64,000 nucleotides of DNA from HNR sp040400085. GTDB lineage: Bacteria > Actinomycetota > Actinomycetes > Actinomycetales > Microbacteriaceae. Below the pieces are notes generated by a model, which worked only from the letters and a program-made list of their open reading frames with translations, searched no databases and was not told the origin of the DNA. The position numbers and the translations under genes were made by a program. Position 1 is the stretch's first letter, and each line of letters begins with the position of its first letter. Positions 16,675 through 25,396 of this stretch are shown in pieces. Location: assembly GCA_040400085.1 (NCBI GenBank), contig JBBAQX010000009.1, positions 28,978-92,977 of the forward strand, in the 5' to 3' direction.

Positions 16675-18011
16675 AGACACGAGCATTTAGTCAGCAGAGA
16701 CCGGCGAGATCGGTTTTCTTTGGCTTCTTGTTGGTAGACGCGTTAGGAGTCATTGCGTTATTGCTGCCTATCTCACGAACGAACCCCGAGGGCGTCCCAT
16801 TCATGGATGCACTTTTTACCTCGACTTCGGCGCTGTGTCTAACAGGACTTGTCGTTGTCGATACTCCGGAATACTGGACGACATTCGGTCACGCCGTCAT
16901 TCTTGCCTTGATTCAGATCGGTGGTCTCGGGGTGATGGTATTCGCCTCGGTCTTGGGATTGACCGTAATCCGACGGCTATCCCTCCGCTCTAAGCTCACC
17001 GCGGCGGTCGAAGCCAAATCATTCGGTCTCGATAATATCCGCCAACTTATTCTCAGCATCATCAAGATCTCATTCACGGTCGAAGGAGTTGTCGCGCTGA
17101 TACTGTTCGCGCAGTTTACCCTCACCTACGGGAAATCTGTGGGTGAGGCGCTGTGGTTATCGGTATTTCACGCGATATCGGCGTTCAATAATGCGGGCTT
17201 CTCGCTCTTCAGCGACAGCCTGATGCAATACGTTAGCGACCCCGTGATAAGCATTGCCATCGCTGCAGCAATTATTATCGGCGGCCTAGGGTTCCCCGTG
17301 ATTATGCAATTGCGTAAGCATCTCAGGAGACCACTGCGCTGGTCAATGAACACCCGAATCGTGCTGGTCGGCACGGTTGCGCTTGTCGTGTTGGGCACCG
17401 TATTCATCACGGTCACGGAGTGGAATAACTCGAAGACTCTTGGCAGTTTGGACTGGCCCTCCAAAGTGCTTGCCGGTTTTTTCCAATCGGTGCAAACAAG
17501 GACCGCAGGTTTTAACAGCGTGGATATTGGCTCGATGCACAGTACCACTTGGCTCGGGATGGACATCATGATGTTCATCGGCGGAGGGCCCGCGGGAACA
17601 GCTGGTGGAATCAAGATCACGACCTTCGCCGTGCTGTTCTTCATCATCGTTTCCGAGTTGAAAGCAGAAAACGCGGTCAATATTTTCGGGAAAAGACTTT
17701 CCCGCGCTGTTCATCGTCAGGCGATCAGCGTCGCGCTATTGTCTGTGGCCCTGGTCGGCGGCAGCGTATTTATTTTGATGATAATTACCGATTTCTCCCT
17801 TGACCAGCTGCTCTTCGAGTGCATTTCTGCTTTTAGCACCGTCGGACTGTCTACCGGAATTACGGCAGACATCCCACGTGCAGGGCAGCTGGTATTGATT
17901 TTCCTGATGTTCATCGGCCGCATCGGGCCAATCATTTTTGCGACGGCGCTCGCATTGAAGAACAGAAAACTCCTCTACGAACTTCCGAAAGAAAGGCCAA
18001 TCATTGGTTAA
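16671..18011 (+). CDS. ktrB: Potassium uptake translocating subunit KtrB (TrkH family)
   Basis: This 446-residue protein has the four repeated M1-P-M2 units of the Trk/Ktr family with the selectivity filter glycines: SALCLTGL, AFNNAGFSLF, QTRTAGFNSV and FSTVGLSTG. It moves potassium (with sodium) into the cell and needs the KtrA ring encoded next. The ATG overlaps the MFS stop and the last codons overlap the TTG of ktrA, so the three genes are translationally coupled. Confidence 0.93.
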   Translation: MKTRAFSQQRPARSVFFGFLLVDALGVIALLLPISRTNPEGVPFMDALFTSTSALCLTGLVVVDTPEYWTTFGHAVILALIQIGGLGVMVFASVLGLTVIRRLSLRSKLTAAVEAKSFGLDNIRQLILSIIKISFTVEGVVALILFAQFTLTYGKSVGEALWLSVFHAISAFNNAGFSLFSDSLMQYVSDPVISIAIAAAIIIGGLGFPVIMQLRKHLRRPLRWSMNTRIVLVGTVALVVLGTVFITVTEWNNSKTLGSLDWPSKVLAGFFQSVQTRTAGFNSVDIGSMHSTTWLGMDIMMFIGGGPAGTAGGIKITTFAVLFFIIVSELKAENAVNIFGKRLSRAVHRQAISVALLSVALVGGSVFILMIITDFSLDQLLFECISAFSTVGLSTGITADIPRAGQLVLIFLMFIGRIGPIIFATALALKNRKLLYELPKERPIIG

Positions 18012-18702
18012 TTACAAACTCTTTGGCGGAACAAATCCTGCAACGGCAGCCTCGACGGACTCCGTTGCTGTTATCGGGCTCGGCCGTTTCGGGCAATCGA
18101 TCGCCCTCGAACTTATGGCAAACGGTACCGATGTCTTAGGGATCGACAGCAGCGAGGAAATCATTCAGCGACTCAACGGCCAGTTGACCCATGCGGTGAC
18201 CGCTGATGCCACAAACCAGGAAGTCCTTCAGCAGCTTTCCATACCGGAGTTTGACCGGGTAGTGGTTGCAATCGGCGACAATATCGAGGCAAGTATCCTC
18301 GTAACGTCACTCTTACTCCGATTCAACGTCCCACAGATTTGGACCAAAGCCGTCAACGAACAACACGGCCTGATTTTGGAACAGCTTGGCGTCGAACATG
18401 TGGTTTATCCTGAGAAGGATATGGGTACACGAGTGGCCCACCTTCTTCGAGGAAGCATGGAAGATTACATCGACGTCGGTGCCGACTTTGCCGTCGTGAA
18501 GACGCCGGTTCCTCAGGAAATCACCGGATCATCGCTATCCGATCTGAAAATCATGACGCGATACGGCATCATGATCATTGCTGTCAAAAGGGAATCGTCC
18601 CCGTGGGTCTACACCACCCCTGAAACCGTGCTCGAAAAAACCGATATTGTTCTCGCATCGGGACCTATCCGCAAGGTAGAAAAATTTAGCCAGACACAAT
18701 AA
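18004..18702 (+). CDS. ktrA: Potassium uptake regulatory subunit KtrA (RCK domain)
   Basis: The 232-residue protein has an N-terminal RCK/TrkA-N Rossmann fold (SVAVIGLGRFGQSIALELMA; acidic residue at LGIDSSEE) binding NAD(H) or ATP, and a C-terminal TrkA-C ligand domain. It gates KtrB from the cytoplasm. The start is a TTG at 18004, supported by GAAAGG seven bases upstream and by an eight-base overlap with ktrB; no better start exists before the Rossmann motif. Confidence 0.93.
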   Translation: MVNYKLFGGTNPATAASTDSVAVIGLGRFGQSIALELMANGTDVLGIDSSEEIIQRLNGQLTHAVTADATNQEVLQQLSIPEFDRVVVAIGDNIEASILVTSLLLRFNVPQIWTKAVNEQHGLILEQLGVEHVVYPEKDMGTRVAHLLRGSMEDYIDVGADFAVVKTPVPQEITGSSLSDLKIMTRYGIMIIAVKRESSPWVYTTPETVLEKTDIVLASGPIRKVEKFSQTQ

Positions 18703-18739
18703 GGCATTCGCTCAGGGCGTTACCCTTATCGTATTGAGT

Positions 18740-19912
18740 ATGGGACACGACACGGCACACCCCGCCCGAATCATCAGACGTCCGTCAATTGACCTGGCTG
18801 TTGACATCGGTTTCGCGATCCTGCTGCTGGTGTGCGCGCTGCGTTACTTCAGCTACCACTCGTTTGTGGATAACGGGGCTGCGGTTTTGCTGCTCGCGAT
18901 CGGAGCTGGGCTCAGCTACGCCGCCGCCGTGATTGGTCCTCGCGGCACCGCTGGTCTCCGCGAGAAGATTGGGCTCTTAGCAGCGACAGCCTTCTGGCTC
19001 CCGCTCGTCGTGATAGCACCCTCGTTTGGCTGGTGTGCGTTCGCGCTCTTCTTTGCAGTGCACCGCGTACTCCGCGGGAAGGCCGCGTTCATCATCTCTG
19101 GGCTGATCGTTCTCGCTGTCAGCGTAGGTCTCTATGTCATGTCTTCCGGAGCAGATTTCGGCCTCGTGCTTGGACCGTTCTTCGGGGGCCTCGTTCTTTC
19201 TTCTGCATACGCTGCCCTCGACCGGGCATTTTCCGAGCAGCAGTCTCTCATCTCTGAACTCATAGAGACGAGGGAACAACTCGCGCGCTCCGAACGAGAA
19301 GCCGGGGCTCTGGCGGAGAGAGGACGCGTCGCCAGCGAACTGCACGATACTGTCGTGCAACGCACGGCCAGTACCCTTTTCTTGCTCGAATCGGACGATA
19401 TGCGACCGGGAGGCTCCTCGCCGCAGGTCAGCGAGGCGAGGGAATCCCTTCGTGATGCGCTCATCGAAACCCGCAGGCTTCTGCACGGCCTAGCTGATCC
19501 CCGCGAAACTGCTGCATCGCTTACCTCCGTGCTTGAGGCTCAGGCAATTGCCGGCGGCGCAACGTTTTCCTGTGTCGGAAACGAACGCAACGCGCCCGAA
19601 ATGGTCATCCATACCCTGCAACGAGTCGTCCAGGAGGCTATTCTCAACGCGAAGAAACATTCGGGTGCCGATGATATGCGGGTCACCCTCACCTACTTCG
19701 CGGACACAATCGGGGTAGATATCGCCGATAATGGCAGCGGATTTATTGGTTCCCCCGAACAGTCGAACAGCACAGGTACCGGGTTCGGTATCCGCGCAAT
19801 GACCTGGCGTATCAACAATCTAGGCGGCGAGCTGACCATTGAATCTCAGCCGGGGCACGGAACCGTCGTCGCCGCCGTCGTGCCGTTCCCACGGGAAAGC
19901 GAACCCTCATGA
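18740..19912 (+). CDS. Sensor histidine kinase, NarL-partner (HisKA_3) type
   Basis: The 390-residue kinase has an N-terminal membrane part of about five or six helices (residues 15-150) with almost no extracellular domain, a coiled region, then the HisKA_3 dimer helix with the phospho-accepting His in ELHDTVVQR, and a HATPase domain (N box EAILNAKKHSG, G1 DNGSGF, G2 GTGFGIRAM). It phosphorylates the LuxR-type regulator encoded next, with which it overlaps by four bases. The TTG at 18734 is in frame but the ATG at 18740 is preferred. The signal sensed may be membrane stress; this cannot be read directly. Confidence 0.92.
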   Translation: MGHDTAHPARIIRRPSIDLAVDIGFAILLLVCALRYFSYHSFVDNGAAVLLLAIGAGLSYAAAVIGPRGTAGLREKIGLLAATAFWLPLVVIAPSFGWCAFALFFAVHRVLRGKAAFIISGLIVLAVSVGLYVMSSGADFGLVLGPFFGGLVLSSAYAALDRAFSEQQSLISELIETREQLARSEREAGALAERGRVASELHDTVVQRTASTLFLLESDDMRPGGSSPQVSEARESLRDALIETRRLLHGLADPRETAASLTSVLEAQAIAGGATFSCVGNERNAPEMVIHTLQRVVQEAILNAKKHSGADDMRVTLTYFADTIGVDIADNGSGFIGSPEQSNSTGTGFGIRAMTWRINNLGGELTIESQPGHGTVVAAVVPFPRESEPS

Positions 19913-20535
19913 TCCGGATTATGCTCGTTGATGACCACCCACTCCTCCGGCACGGCGTTCGTTCGGTACTTGAGACCCAGCCCGACTTCGACGTTGTCGC
20001 GGAGGCTGGCGGCTTAGACGAAGCGGAGCACCTTGCGATTGCCCAGCAGATAGATGTGGCCCTCGTCGACCTCGACCTCGGAGCGAACCTGCCCAACGGG
20101 GTTGAGGTGACGCGGGGCATCCGTCAAGCGAACCCTCACGCGCAGGTTCTTATCTTCACCGCTTTCGATTCGGATGCCGATATTATTCGAGCGATGGATG
20201 CCGGGGCAACCGGTTATCTCGTGAAGGATAGCCAGTCTGCCGAGCTATTCCGCGCGATCCGCGCCGCCGCTAGCGGGGATCAGACCCTAGACGTCCGTAT
20301 TGGAGCCCGGCTGCAGGAGCGGAGCGAAAACCCCGACAATACACTCACTGCCCGCGAGCTAGACGTGCTGATGCTCGCAGCAACCGGGCTGTCCAATAGG
20401 GACCTTGCGCGCGAACTTTTTGTCAGCCAGGCAACGGTGAAGACACATCTCCACCACGCGTTTACGAAACTTGGAGTAGACAATAGACAGGCAGCAATCG
20501 CCGCGGCCGTCAAACGGGGTCTGATCCGGCTCTGA
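19909..20535 (+). CDS. LuxR/NarL-family response regulator
   Basis: The 208-residue protein has a receiver domain (acidic pair in MLVDDHPLLRHG, phospho-acceptor Asp in VALVDLDLGAN, Thr in IFTAFD, Lys in YLVKDSQ) and a C-terminal LuxR helix-turn-helix (LTARELDVLMLAATGLSNRD, VSQATVKTHL). It is the cognate partner of the upstream kinase. Its targets are unknown; the duplicated surface protein immediately downstream, after a palindrome, is a candidate. Confidence 0.94.
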   Translation: MIRIMLVDDHPLLRHGVRSVLETQPDFDVVAEAGGLDEAEHLAIAQQIDVALVDLDLGANLPNGVEVTRGIRQANPHAQVLIFTAFDSDADIIRAMDAGATGYLVKDSQSAELFRAIRAAASGDQTLDVRIGARLQERSENPDNTLTARELDVLMLAATGLSNRDLARELFVSQATVKTHLHHAFTKLGVDNRQAAIAAAVKRGLIRL

Positions 20536-20555
20536 GCGTTCTCCTCATGGGCCAG

Positions 20556-20577
20556 TAAGTCTCAACCGATCGGTTGA
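20556..20577. terminator. Palindrome after the response regulator
   Basis: TCAACCGATCGGTTGA (20562-20577) is a perfect 16-base palindrome 26 bases after the response-regulator stop. Its context TAAGTCTCAACC also occurs at 23606-23627 after the ABC-F gene. It may be a terminator or an operator for the next gene. Confidence 0.45.
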
Positions 20578-20674
20578 TGTGCCATATCTGAGCAATCTGT
20601 AGCGTTGATCATGCTTACCTGAGATCTATTAGATCGCGGTAATCTCAACCTCTTTTCAGACAAGGAACTTATTC

Positions 20675-21823
20675 ATGAGAGATCGCATCTCGAATTCGCG
20701 CGCCCCCCTCTTCGTCGCATCGGCGTTGACCGCTGCAACTATCGGATTATTGCCTACGGGGGCAGCTTTTGCCACCGTTGCCACCGTTGATGCCGTTGCC
20801 TCCACGGTTATCACCCCGGCAGCTGAGACGCCCTCGGCCGTCCTCGCCGCAACCCCCTGGGAAACCACCAGCGCCAAAGACCAAACAGGCGCCAACATCC
20901 CCCTCACCGACGCCAACGTATCCAACTACGCCGGATGGGCCTACTACAACACCAACGGCACCTTCGCCATCTACAACACCGACGACACCCCAAAAATCAA
21001 AGGTGACTGGTCAGTCACCCCCGACGGCTCCAGCCGCACCCTCGTCGCCAAAGACAACGCCGGAAACACCCTCTTCACCCGCGTCGTCCCCATCACCGTA
21101 CTCACCAACACAAACTTCACGTACCGCGTCTACCCCACCGCTGGCAACACCGCCGTCTACTACGACATCATCCACACCCCCACCACCCACGCGGAACCCG
21201 TGATCTCCCCCTCGGCCGTCCTCGCCGCAACCCCCTGGGAAACCACCAGCGCCAAAGACCAAACAGGCGCCAACATCCCCCTCACCGACGCCAACGTATC
21301 CAACTACGCCGGATGGGCCTACTACAACACCAACGGCACCTTCGCCATCTACAACACCGACGACACCCCAAAAATCAAAGGTGACTGGTCAGTCACCCCC
21401 GACGGCTCCAGCCGCACCCTCGTCGCCAAAGACAACGCCGGAAACACCCTCTTCACCCGCGTCGTCCCCATCACCGTACTCACCAACACAAACTTCACGT
21501 ACCGCGTCTACCCCACCGCCGGCAACACCGCCGTCTACTACGACATCATCCACACCCCCACCACCCATCCAGAACCGTCTGCGCCAATCGACCCAGACCC
21601 TACCGACCCTACCGATCCCACAGATCCTAAGCCCATCCCAACAGACAACGGCTCGGGTACACAGCCAGCACCGGCAACCAACACCGGTTCCGCAGGCTCA
21701 CTCGCCCAGACAGGCGCCGAGGCTCCGTCCATCGGCCTTATCCTGGGCAGCATCGCCACGCTCCTCGGAGGCGCGGCTCTGATGTTCCGCCGCCTCACAG
21801 GTCGCTCCGGTAACGCGGGCTAG
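20675..21823 (+). CDS. LAxTG-anchored surface protein with two identical DUF4822-like domains
   Basis: The 382-residue precursor has a signal peptide (residues 1-35), two copies of one domain (residues about 53-172 and 179-298; WETTSAKDQTGANIPL, GDWSVTPDGSSRTLVAKDN, FTYRVYP), a Pro-Thr-Asp linker, and a sorting signal SLAQTG plus membrane helix and basic tail. The domain resembles DUF4822 of Gram-positive surface proteins; no function is known. LAQTG fits a class E sortase. AAGGA precedes the ATG by seven or eight bases. The repeated part uses almost only C-ending codons, unlike its neighbours, which suggests high expression or acquisition. It lies just downstream of the two-component system. 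Confidence 0.82.
   Translation: MRDRISNSRAPLFVASALTAATIGLLPTGAAFATVATVDAVASTVITPAAETPSAVLAATPWETTSAKDQTGANIPLTDANVSNYAGWAYYNTNGTFAIYNTDDTPKIKGDWSVTPDGSSRTLVAKDNAGNTLFTRVVPITVLTNTNFTYRVYPTAGNTAVYYDIIHTPTTHAEPVISPSAVLAATPWETTSAKDQTGANIPLTDANVSNYAGWAYYNTNGTFAIYNTDDTPKIKGDWSVTPDGSSRTLVAKDNAGNTLFTRVVPITVLTNTNFTYRVYPTAGNTAVYYDIIHTPTTHPEPSAPIDPDPTDPTDPTDPKPIPTDNGSGTQPAPATNTGSAGSLAQTGAEAPSIGLILGSIATLLGGAALMFRRLTGRSGNAG
20831..21566 (+). repeat. 378-bp direct duplication inside the surface-protein gene
   Basis: Copies 20831-21188 and 21209-21566 differ by about one base (GCTGG versus GCCGG in the GGCAACACC region). The period of 378 bases equals 126 codons and keeps the frame. Such identity implies a recent duplication or ongoing gene conversion and makes copy number unstable. 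Confidence 0.93.
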
Positions 21824-21833
21824 CAGAAAACTA

Positions 21834-21891
21834 TTTGTTACGTTTTGTGGGTGCCACTATCTCGGCACCCACAATTCGTAACAAATTTTTT
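21834..21891 (+). terminator. Rho-independent terminator of the surface-protein gene
   Basis: TTTGTTACG...GTGGGTGCC pairs with GGCACCCAC...CGTAACAAA (21834-21885), followed by a T tract (TTTTTT). The stem contains TACGTTTTGTGGGTGC, also found at 24315-24330. Confidence 0.82.
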
Positions 21892-22015
21892 GGTTAACGC
21901 TCTCTAACCGGCTGAATCAGGGCAGCGGGCTGTCCCCTCACGGGTAAGATTGGACCTTTCCCGCTAGACTCACGGGCGTGCCGCAAACGCATGATCCCGA
22001 AAGGACCACAACAGA

Positions 22016-23608
22016 ATGAGCCTTATCCGTCTCAACGACGTCACCGTAGCTTACGACGGAAAACCGGTACTCCGTGAGGCCTTCTTCCGCCTCGAAAATG
22101 GGGAACGCGTAGGGCTTATTGGCCGGAACGGCTCAGGTAAATCCACGATCCTCAAGCTCGTGCTCAGCCAGGTCGAGCCCTCGTCCGGCACCGTTGCCCT
22201 GGAAAATGGCACACGCATCGGTTATTTCTCACAGTTTTCAGAACTCAACGGAGAGTCGACAATTACAGAGGTTCTCAACGAACTCTTTACAGAAGCGCGC
22301 GCGGCAGAGTCCGAGCTTGCTGAGATCGACGTGAGCATAGCTAATGGTCCCTCCGCCGATCAGCTTGACCAGCTCATCCACCGTCAATCGGACCTCTTCG
22401 CAATCATGGATCGTCTCGACGGCTGGGACTACCCGCGCGCGATAGATACCGTACTCACCACCCTCGGTTTCAACGAGGCACACCGGGTATGTCCCATCGA
22501 CTCGCTCTCGGGCGGTTGGCGCAACCGCGCGGCCCTGGCAAAAATCCTTCTCGAACAGCCGGATGTCCTTCTCCTCGACGAACCAACCAACTTTCTCGAC
22601 GTTCAGGGCGTGGAGTGGTTGGAATCGTGGTTCTCCTCGTTCACAGGTGCGGCCATCATTGTTTCCCACGACCGTCAATTTCTGGATGCCGTGGTCACCC
22701 GCATCGTCGAGGTCGAGAACTACCACCTCCACGAATACCCCGGAAACTTCGCACAGTATGTGGTCGAAAAGCAGTTCCGGCTCAAGACTCTCGAGTCGCA
22801 GTTTGCGCACGAGGCCGAGCTGTTGGCCTTCGAGGCCGAGGGCATCGCTGATCGACGCGAAGCTAAGAAGGCCGCCAGTCGCGGACTCGACAGGAAACTG
22901 GCGATGATCAAGAAGTCACGGGCCCCGCGCCCTGTCGACCGCATCATCACGGACATCTACGGTGGGCTGCACATCAAGGACACCCTCTGCCGTGTGGAGG
23001 GGTTAGCCAAAGCCTATGACGACCATCAGCTCTTCTCTGGGCTCAGCTTTGAGCTGCGCCGATCAGATCGCCTGGCAGTCATTGGCACAAACGGGAGTGG
23101 AAAATCGACCCTGCTCCGCATACTCACCGGCACCGAACGCCAAGACTCCGGGACTGTCACCTGGACGAAGGGCTCCGGAGTGGTGTCATATAACCAGGTG
23201 CTGGCAGAGCTCGACCCGAACGATACCGTCGTTCACGCGGTCAACGCTATGCCGGATTCCCTCGCGCTCACGGCGACCAGAAAATCCGTCGGCCGTTTTC
23301 TTGCGATGTTCCAGTTCTCTGAGGCCGACCTGAAGCAGCGCATCGGCTCTCTCTCGGGGGGCCAGCAGGCGAGGGTCGCGATGTCTATGTGTCTGCTGTC
23401 GGGGGCATCCGTATTGGTTCTCGATGAGCCGACCAACCACCTCGACCTGTCGAGCACTCAGGTAATGGAACGTGCGCTCGCGCACTTCCCCGGGGCAGTC
23501 ATCGTCGTCAGCCACGATCGTTTTTTCACAGACAAAGTTGCGAACCGGCGAATTCTCTTTTCCAGCGCAGCAGAATCGTCAACCGCTGCAGATACGATTC
23601 TCCTCTAA
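22016..23608 (+). CDS. ABC-F family ATPase
   Basis: The 530-residue protein holds two ABC ATPase domains without membrane parts: Walker A GRNGSGKST and signature SLSGGWRNR with DEPTNFLD in the first, GTNGSGKST, SLSGGQQARV and DEPTNHLD in the second, joined by a charged linker (residues about 240-300). ABC-F proteins bind the ribosomal E site and relieve stalling or antibiotic block. It could be a housekeeping translation factor or an antibiotic-protection protein; the sequence alone does not settle it. GAAAGGA precedes the ATG by about ten bases. Confidence 0.92.
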   Translation: MSLIRLNDVTVAYDGKPVLREAFFRLENGERVGLIGRNGSGKSTILKLVLSQVEPSSGTVALENGTRIGYFSQFSELNGESTITEVLNELFTEARAAESELAEIDVSIANGPSADQLDQLIHRQSDLFAIMDRLDGWDYPRAIDTVLTTLGFNEAHRVCPIDSLSGGWRNRAALAKILLEQPDVLLLDEPTNFLDVQGVEWLESWFSSFTGAAIIVSHDRQFLDAVVTRIVEVENYHLHEYPGNFAQYVVEKQFRLKTLESQFAHEAELLAFEAEGIADRREAKKAASRGLDRKLAMIKKSRAPRPVDRIITDIYGGLHIKDTLCRVEGLAKAYDDHQLFSGLSFELRRSDRLAVIGTNGSGKSTLLRILTGTERQDSGTVTWTKGSGVVSYNQVLAELDPNDTVVHAVNAMPDSLALTATRKSVGRFLAMFQFSEADLKQRIGSLSGGQQARVAMSMCLLSGASVLVLDEPTNHLDLSSTQVMERALAHFPGAVIVVSHDRFFTDKVANRRILFSSAAESSTAADTILL

Positions 23609-23627
23609 GTCTCAACCTGACCGGTTA
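23606..23627. terminator. Hairpin after the ABC-F gene
   Basis: TAAGTCTCAACCTGACCGGTTA begins at the ABC-F stop and contains the dyad AACC/GGTT; it matches the element at 20556-20577 closely. No T tract follows. Confidence 0.35.
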
Positions 23628-24227
23628 GCAGGCCCAGTCGAAAGTATCGGATTCCAGATCGATCTGGCAGGATCCTGAGCCGAAATTTAGGCCGGCTATT
23701 TCGTCGATCTCCAGATAGTAGGGGGTCAGTCCCTCAGGCATCGCCTGAACGGGAAAAGCGGTACCGCCAAGGTTCGATAGGCCCACAACGGCTCGGCCCA
23801 ATCCTCGTAGTCGAAATTATCGGTAAACGGCGATTCGTATTCGTCGCCTTCGTCGGGAGTCTCGACAGGTGCCTTACCCGTGTTAGGGTCGTTCCTATCA
23901 GCCAGCCACACAGACGTCAACGGGTAGCTGTAATCCCACGCGTTGAGTCCCTCGCCGGTCGCGTCCCACTCGCCCCCGCGTAGAACGCGATGGCCGGGAA
24001 ATCTGGCCCTTTACGCTGATAGTCTCGGGCACCCTGATCGTGAAGATATGAGCCATCGGTAACCTGGTCACGGGACTCAGCGGCCATGCGTTGCCCAGTT
24101 GCGGGCCGTCGCTTCCGAGCCTTCCGACTTTTTCCGCCTCTGGCGCAGAACGCGGGTTTTCGTCCGTACCAGGCTCAGCGTGGAGACGCATCGGATCTTC
24201 ACCGAATAAGAGCGTAAAAGCTTTCAC
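23625..24227 (-). pseudogene. Frameshifted remnant of an unrecognised gene
   Basis: Three minus-strand frames carry protein-like stretches that join into one product only if bases are inserted or removed. One frame reads FPAIAFYAG up to about 23982; a shift in the run GCGGGGGCGAG continues as EWDATGEGLNAWDYSYPL and SVWLADRNDPNTGK; another shift near 23798 continues as VVGLSNLGGTAFPVQAMPEG, LTPYYLEIDEIAGLNF and stops at 23625 after DTFDWAC. Upstream of 24000 at least two frames look plausible, so the original N-terminus is unclear. The family is not recognised. Sequencing errors in G runs could mimic this, but two separate breaks make decay more likely. Confidence 0.55.
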
Positions 24228-24316
24228 CTGGAAACTCTAACAGCCATGCCGTTGTTTCCTGCCCGCCACAGGAACTTGTGAGGTACATTCCGTTCCACCC
24301 AAGGAAGTTTTCGGTA

Positions 24317-24354
24317 CGTTTTGTGGGTGCACTGCAGTTTTCACCCACCAAACG
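24317..24354. repeat. Hairpin sharing its stem with the 21834 terminator
   Basis: CGTTTTGTGGGTG (24317-24329) pairs with CACCCACCAAACG (24342-24354), one mismatch. The 16-base core TACGTTTTGTGGGTGC is identical to that at 21839-21854. It lies in the gap after the PP2C stop at 24430 and may terminate that gene. Confidence 0.6.
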
Positions 24355-24429
24355 GGCAAAAACTTTTCAAGAGACTGCGTCCGAGCATAGCTACATGAGC
24401 CCCGCGCGGTTATATCGTGGGCACCACAG

Positions 24430-25254
24430 TTAACCGGGTAAAGCGGTGGCGTAAAGATCGTCGGCAGCATACTCCGCTGATACAACATCAATCACCACGA
24501 CGGTGACGTTGTCACGACCGCTGTTGGCAAGAGCCTGCTCAACAAGATCCTTCGCAGCCTGTTCCGGGGTATCCGATGTGCCCAGAAAATGTTCGATGCC
24601 GTGGTCGGTGAGTTCTTTCGTGAGACCGTCAGAACAGATCAGGATCCGCTGCCCTGTGACAAGCGCAAGCTTGATGTAGTCGGGGATCGGCTCTTCGTTG
24701 AAACCGACCGCGCGGGTGATGACGTTGCTGTGCGGATGCGTTTCTGCTTCGCTGAGGCTAATTGTGCCGGTGTCGATGAGGTGCTGAACAACGGAATGGT
24801 CCGTGGTTATCTGGCTGAGCGCCCCTTCAAAATACTGATACACGCGGGAATCGCCGATATTGAAACAATCCCAGATTAGGGTGTTGTTGTGTGCGGCAAG
24901 CGCTATACCGGTGACAGTTGTACCCGTACCCAGATCGCTATCGCCCGCGTTAATTTCGATATCTTCAACGGCTTGGATCAGAGCAGAATCAATCTCTTCC
25001 CGAGTAGTAACCTGCGATGTTTTAAGCTGCCCCAGACGCCTCACAACGGCAGCGCTGGCGATATCACCGGCTGAGTGTCCGCCCATACCGTCGGCAACTG
25101 CAAAAACAGGCGGCACGATAACGTAACTATCCTCGTTTACCTCGCGCCGATGCCCAACATCAGTGATCGCGGACCAGGACAGCACTACATGCCCGGGGTT
25201 CAGACCTGGAACGTCAATGTTGAATCCGGTCTGGCCGTGGCCTACCTCTGTCAT
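24430..25254 (-). CDS. PP2C-family serine/threonine protein phosphatase
   Basis: The 274-residue soluble phosphatase has the metal-binding PP2C motifs VGHRREVNEDSY, VADGMGGHSAGD, GDSRVYQY, ICSDGLTKELTDH and SGRDNVTVVVID. It removes phosphate from Ser/Thr residues, typically opposing PknA/PknB-type kinases. No kinase gene is in the window. The start at 25254 (MTEVGHGQTG) has GAAAG at suitable spacing; the upstream part of the frame to 25293 is not conserved in type. It could also process the forkhead-domain targets usual in actinobacteria. Confidence 0.92.
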   Translation of the reverse strand: MTEVGHGQTGFNIDVPGLNPGHVVLSWSAITDVGHRREVNEDSYVIVPPVFAVADGMGGHSAGDIASAAVVRRLGQLKTSQVTTREEIDSALIQAVEDIEINAGDSDLGTGTTVTGIALAAHNNTLIWDCFNIGDSRVYQYFEGALSQITTDHSVVQHLIDTGTISLSEAETHPHSNVITRAVGFNEEPIPDYIKLALVTGQRILICSDGLTKELTDHGIEHFLGTSDTPEQAAKDLVEQALANSGRDNVTVVVIDVVSAEYAADDLYATALPG

Positions 25255-25396
25255 ACGGTTGTCTTTCGCACACAACGAGCCTAGTGCTTCCAAAGAGAAA
25301 ATATCGCGCTAAGTTTGGGTGTGTGGATAAGTCGGGATCAGATTTCTTGGCGTAGCAGCAAGTTATCTCTGTGGTTCGATCGAAAAAATCGACGGG

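Noticed and set aside
20769..21262. Long ORFs in a second plus frame and on the minus strand inside the surface-protein gene
   Set aside because: They come from the C-ending codon bias and the duplication; their products are Pro-Thr or Gly-Val low-complexity chains.
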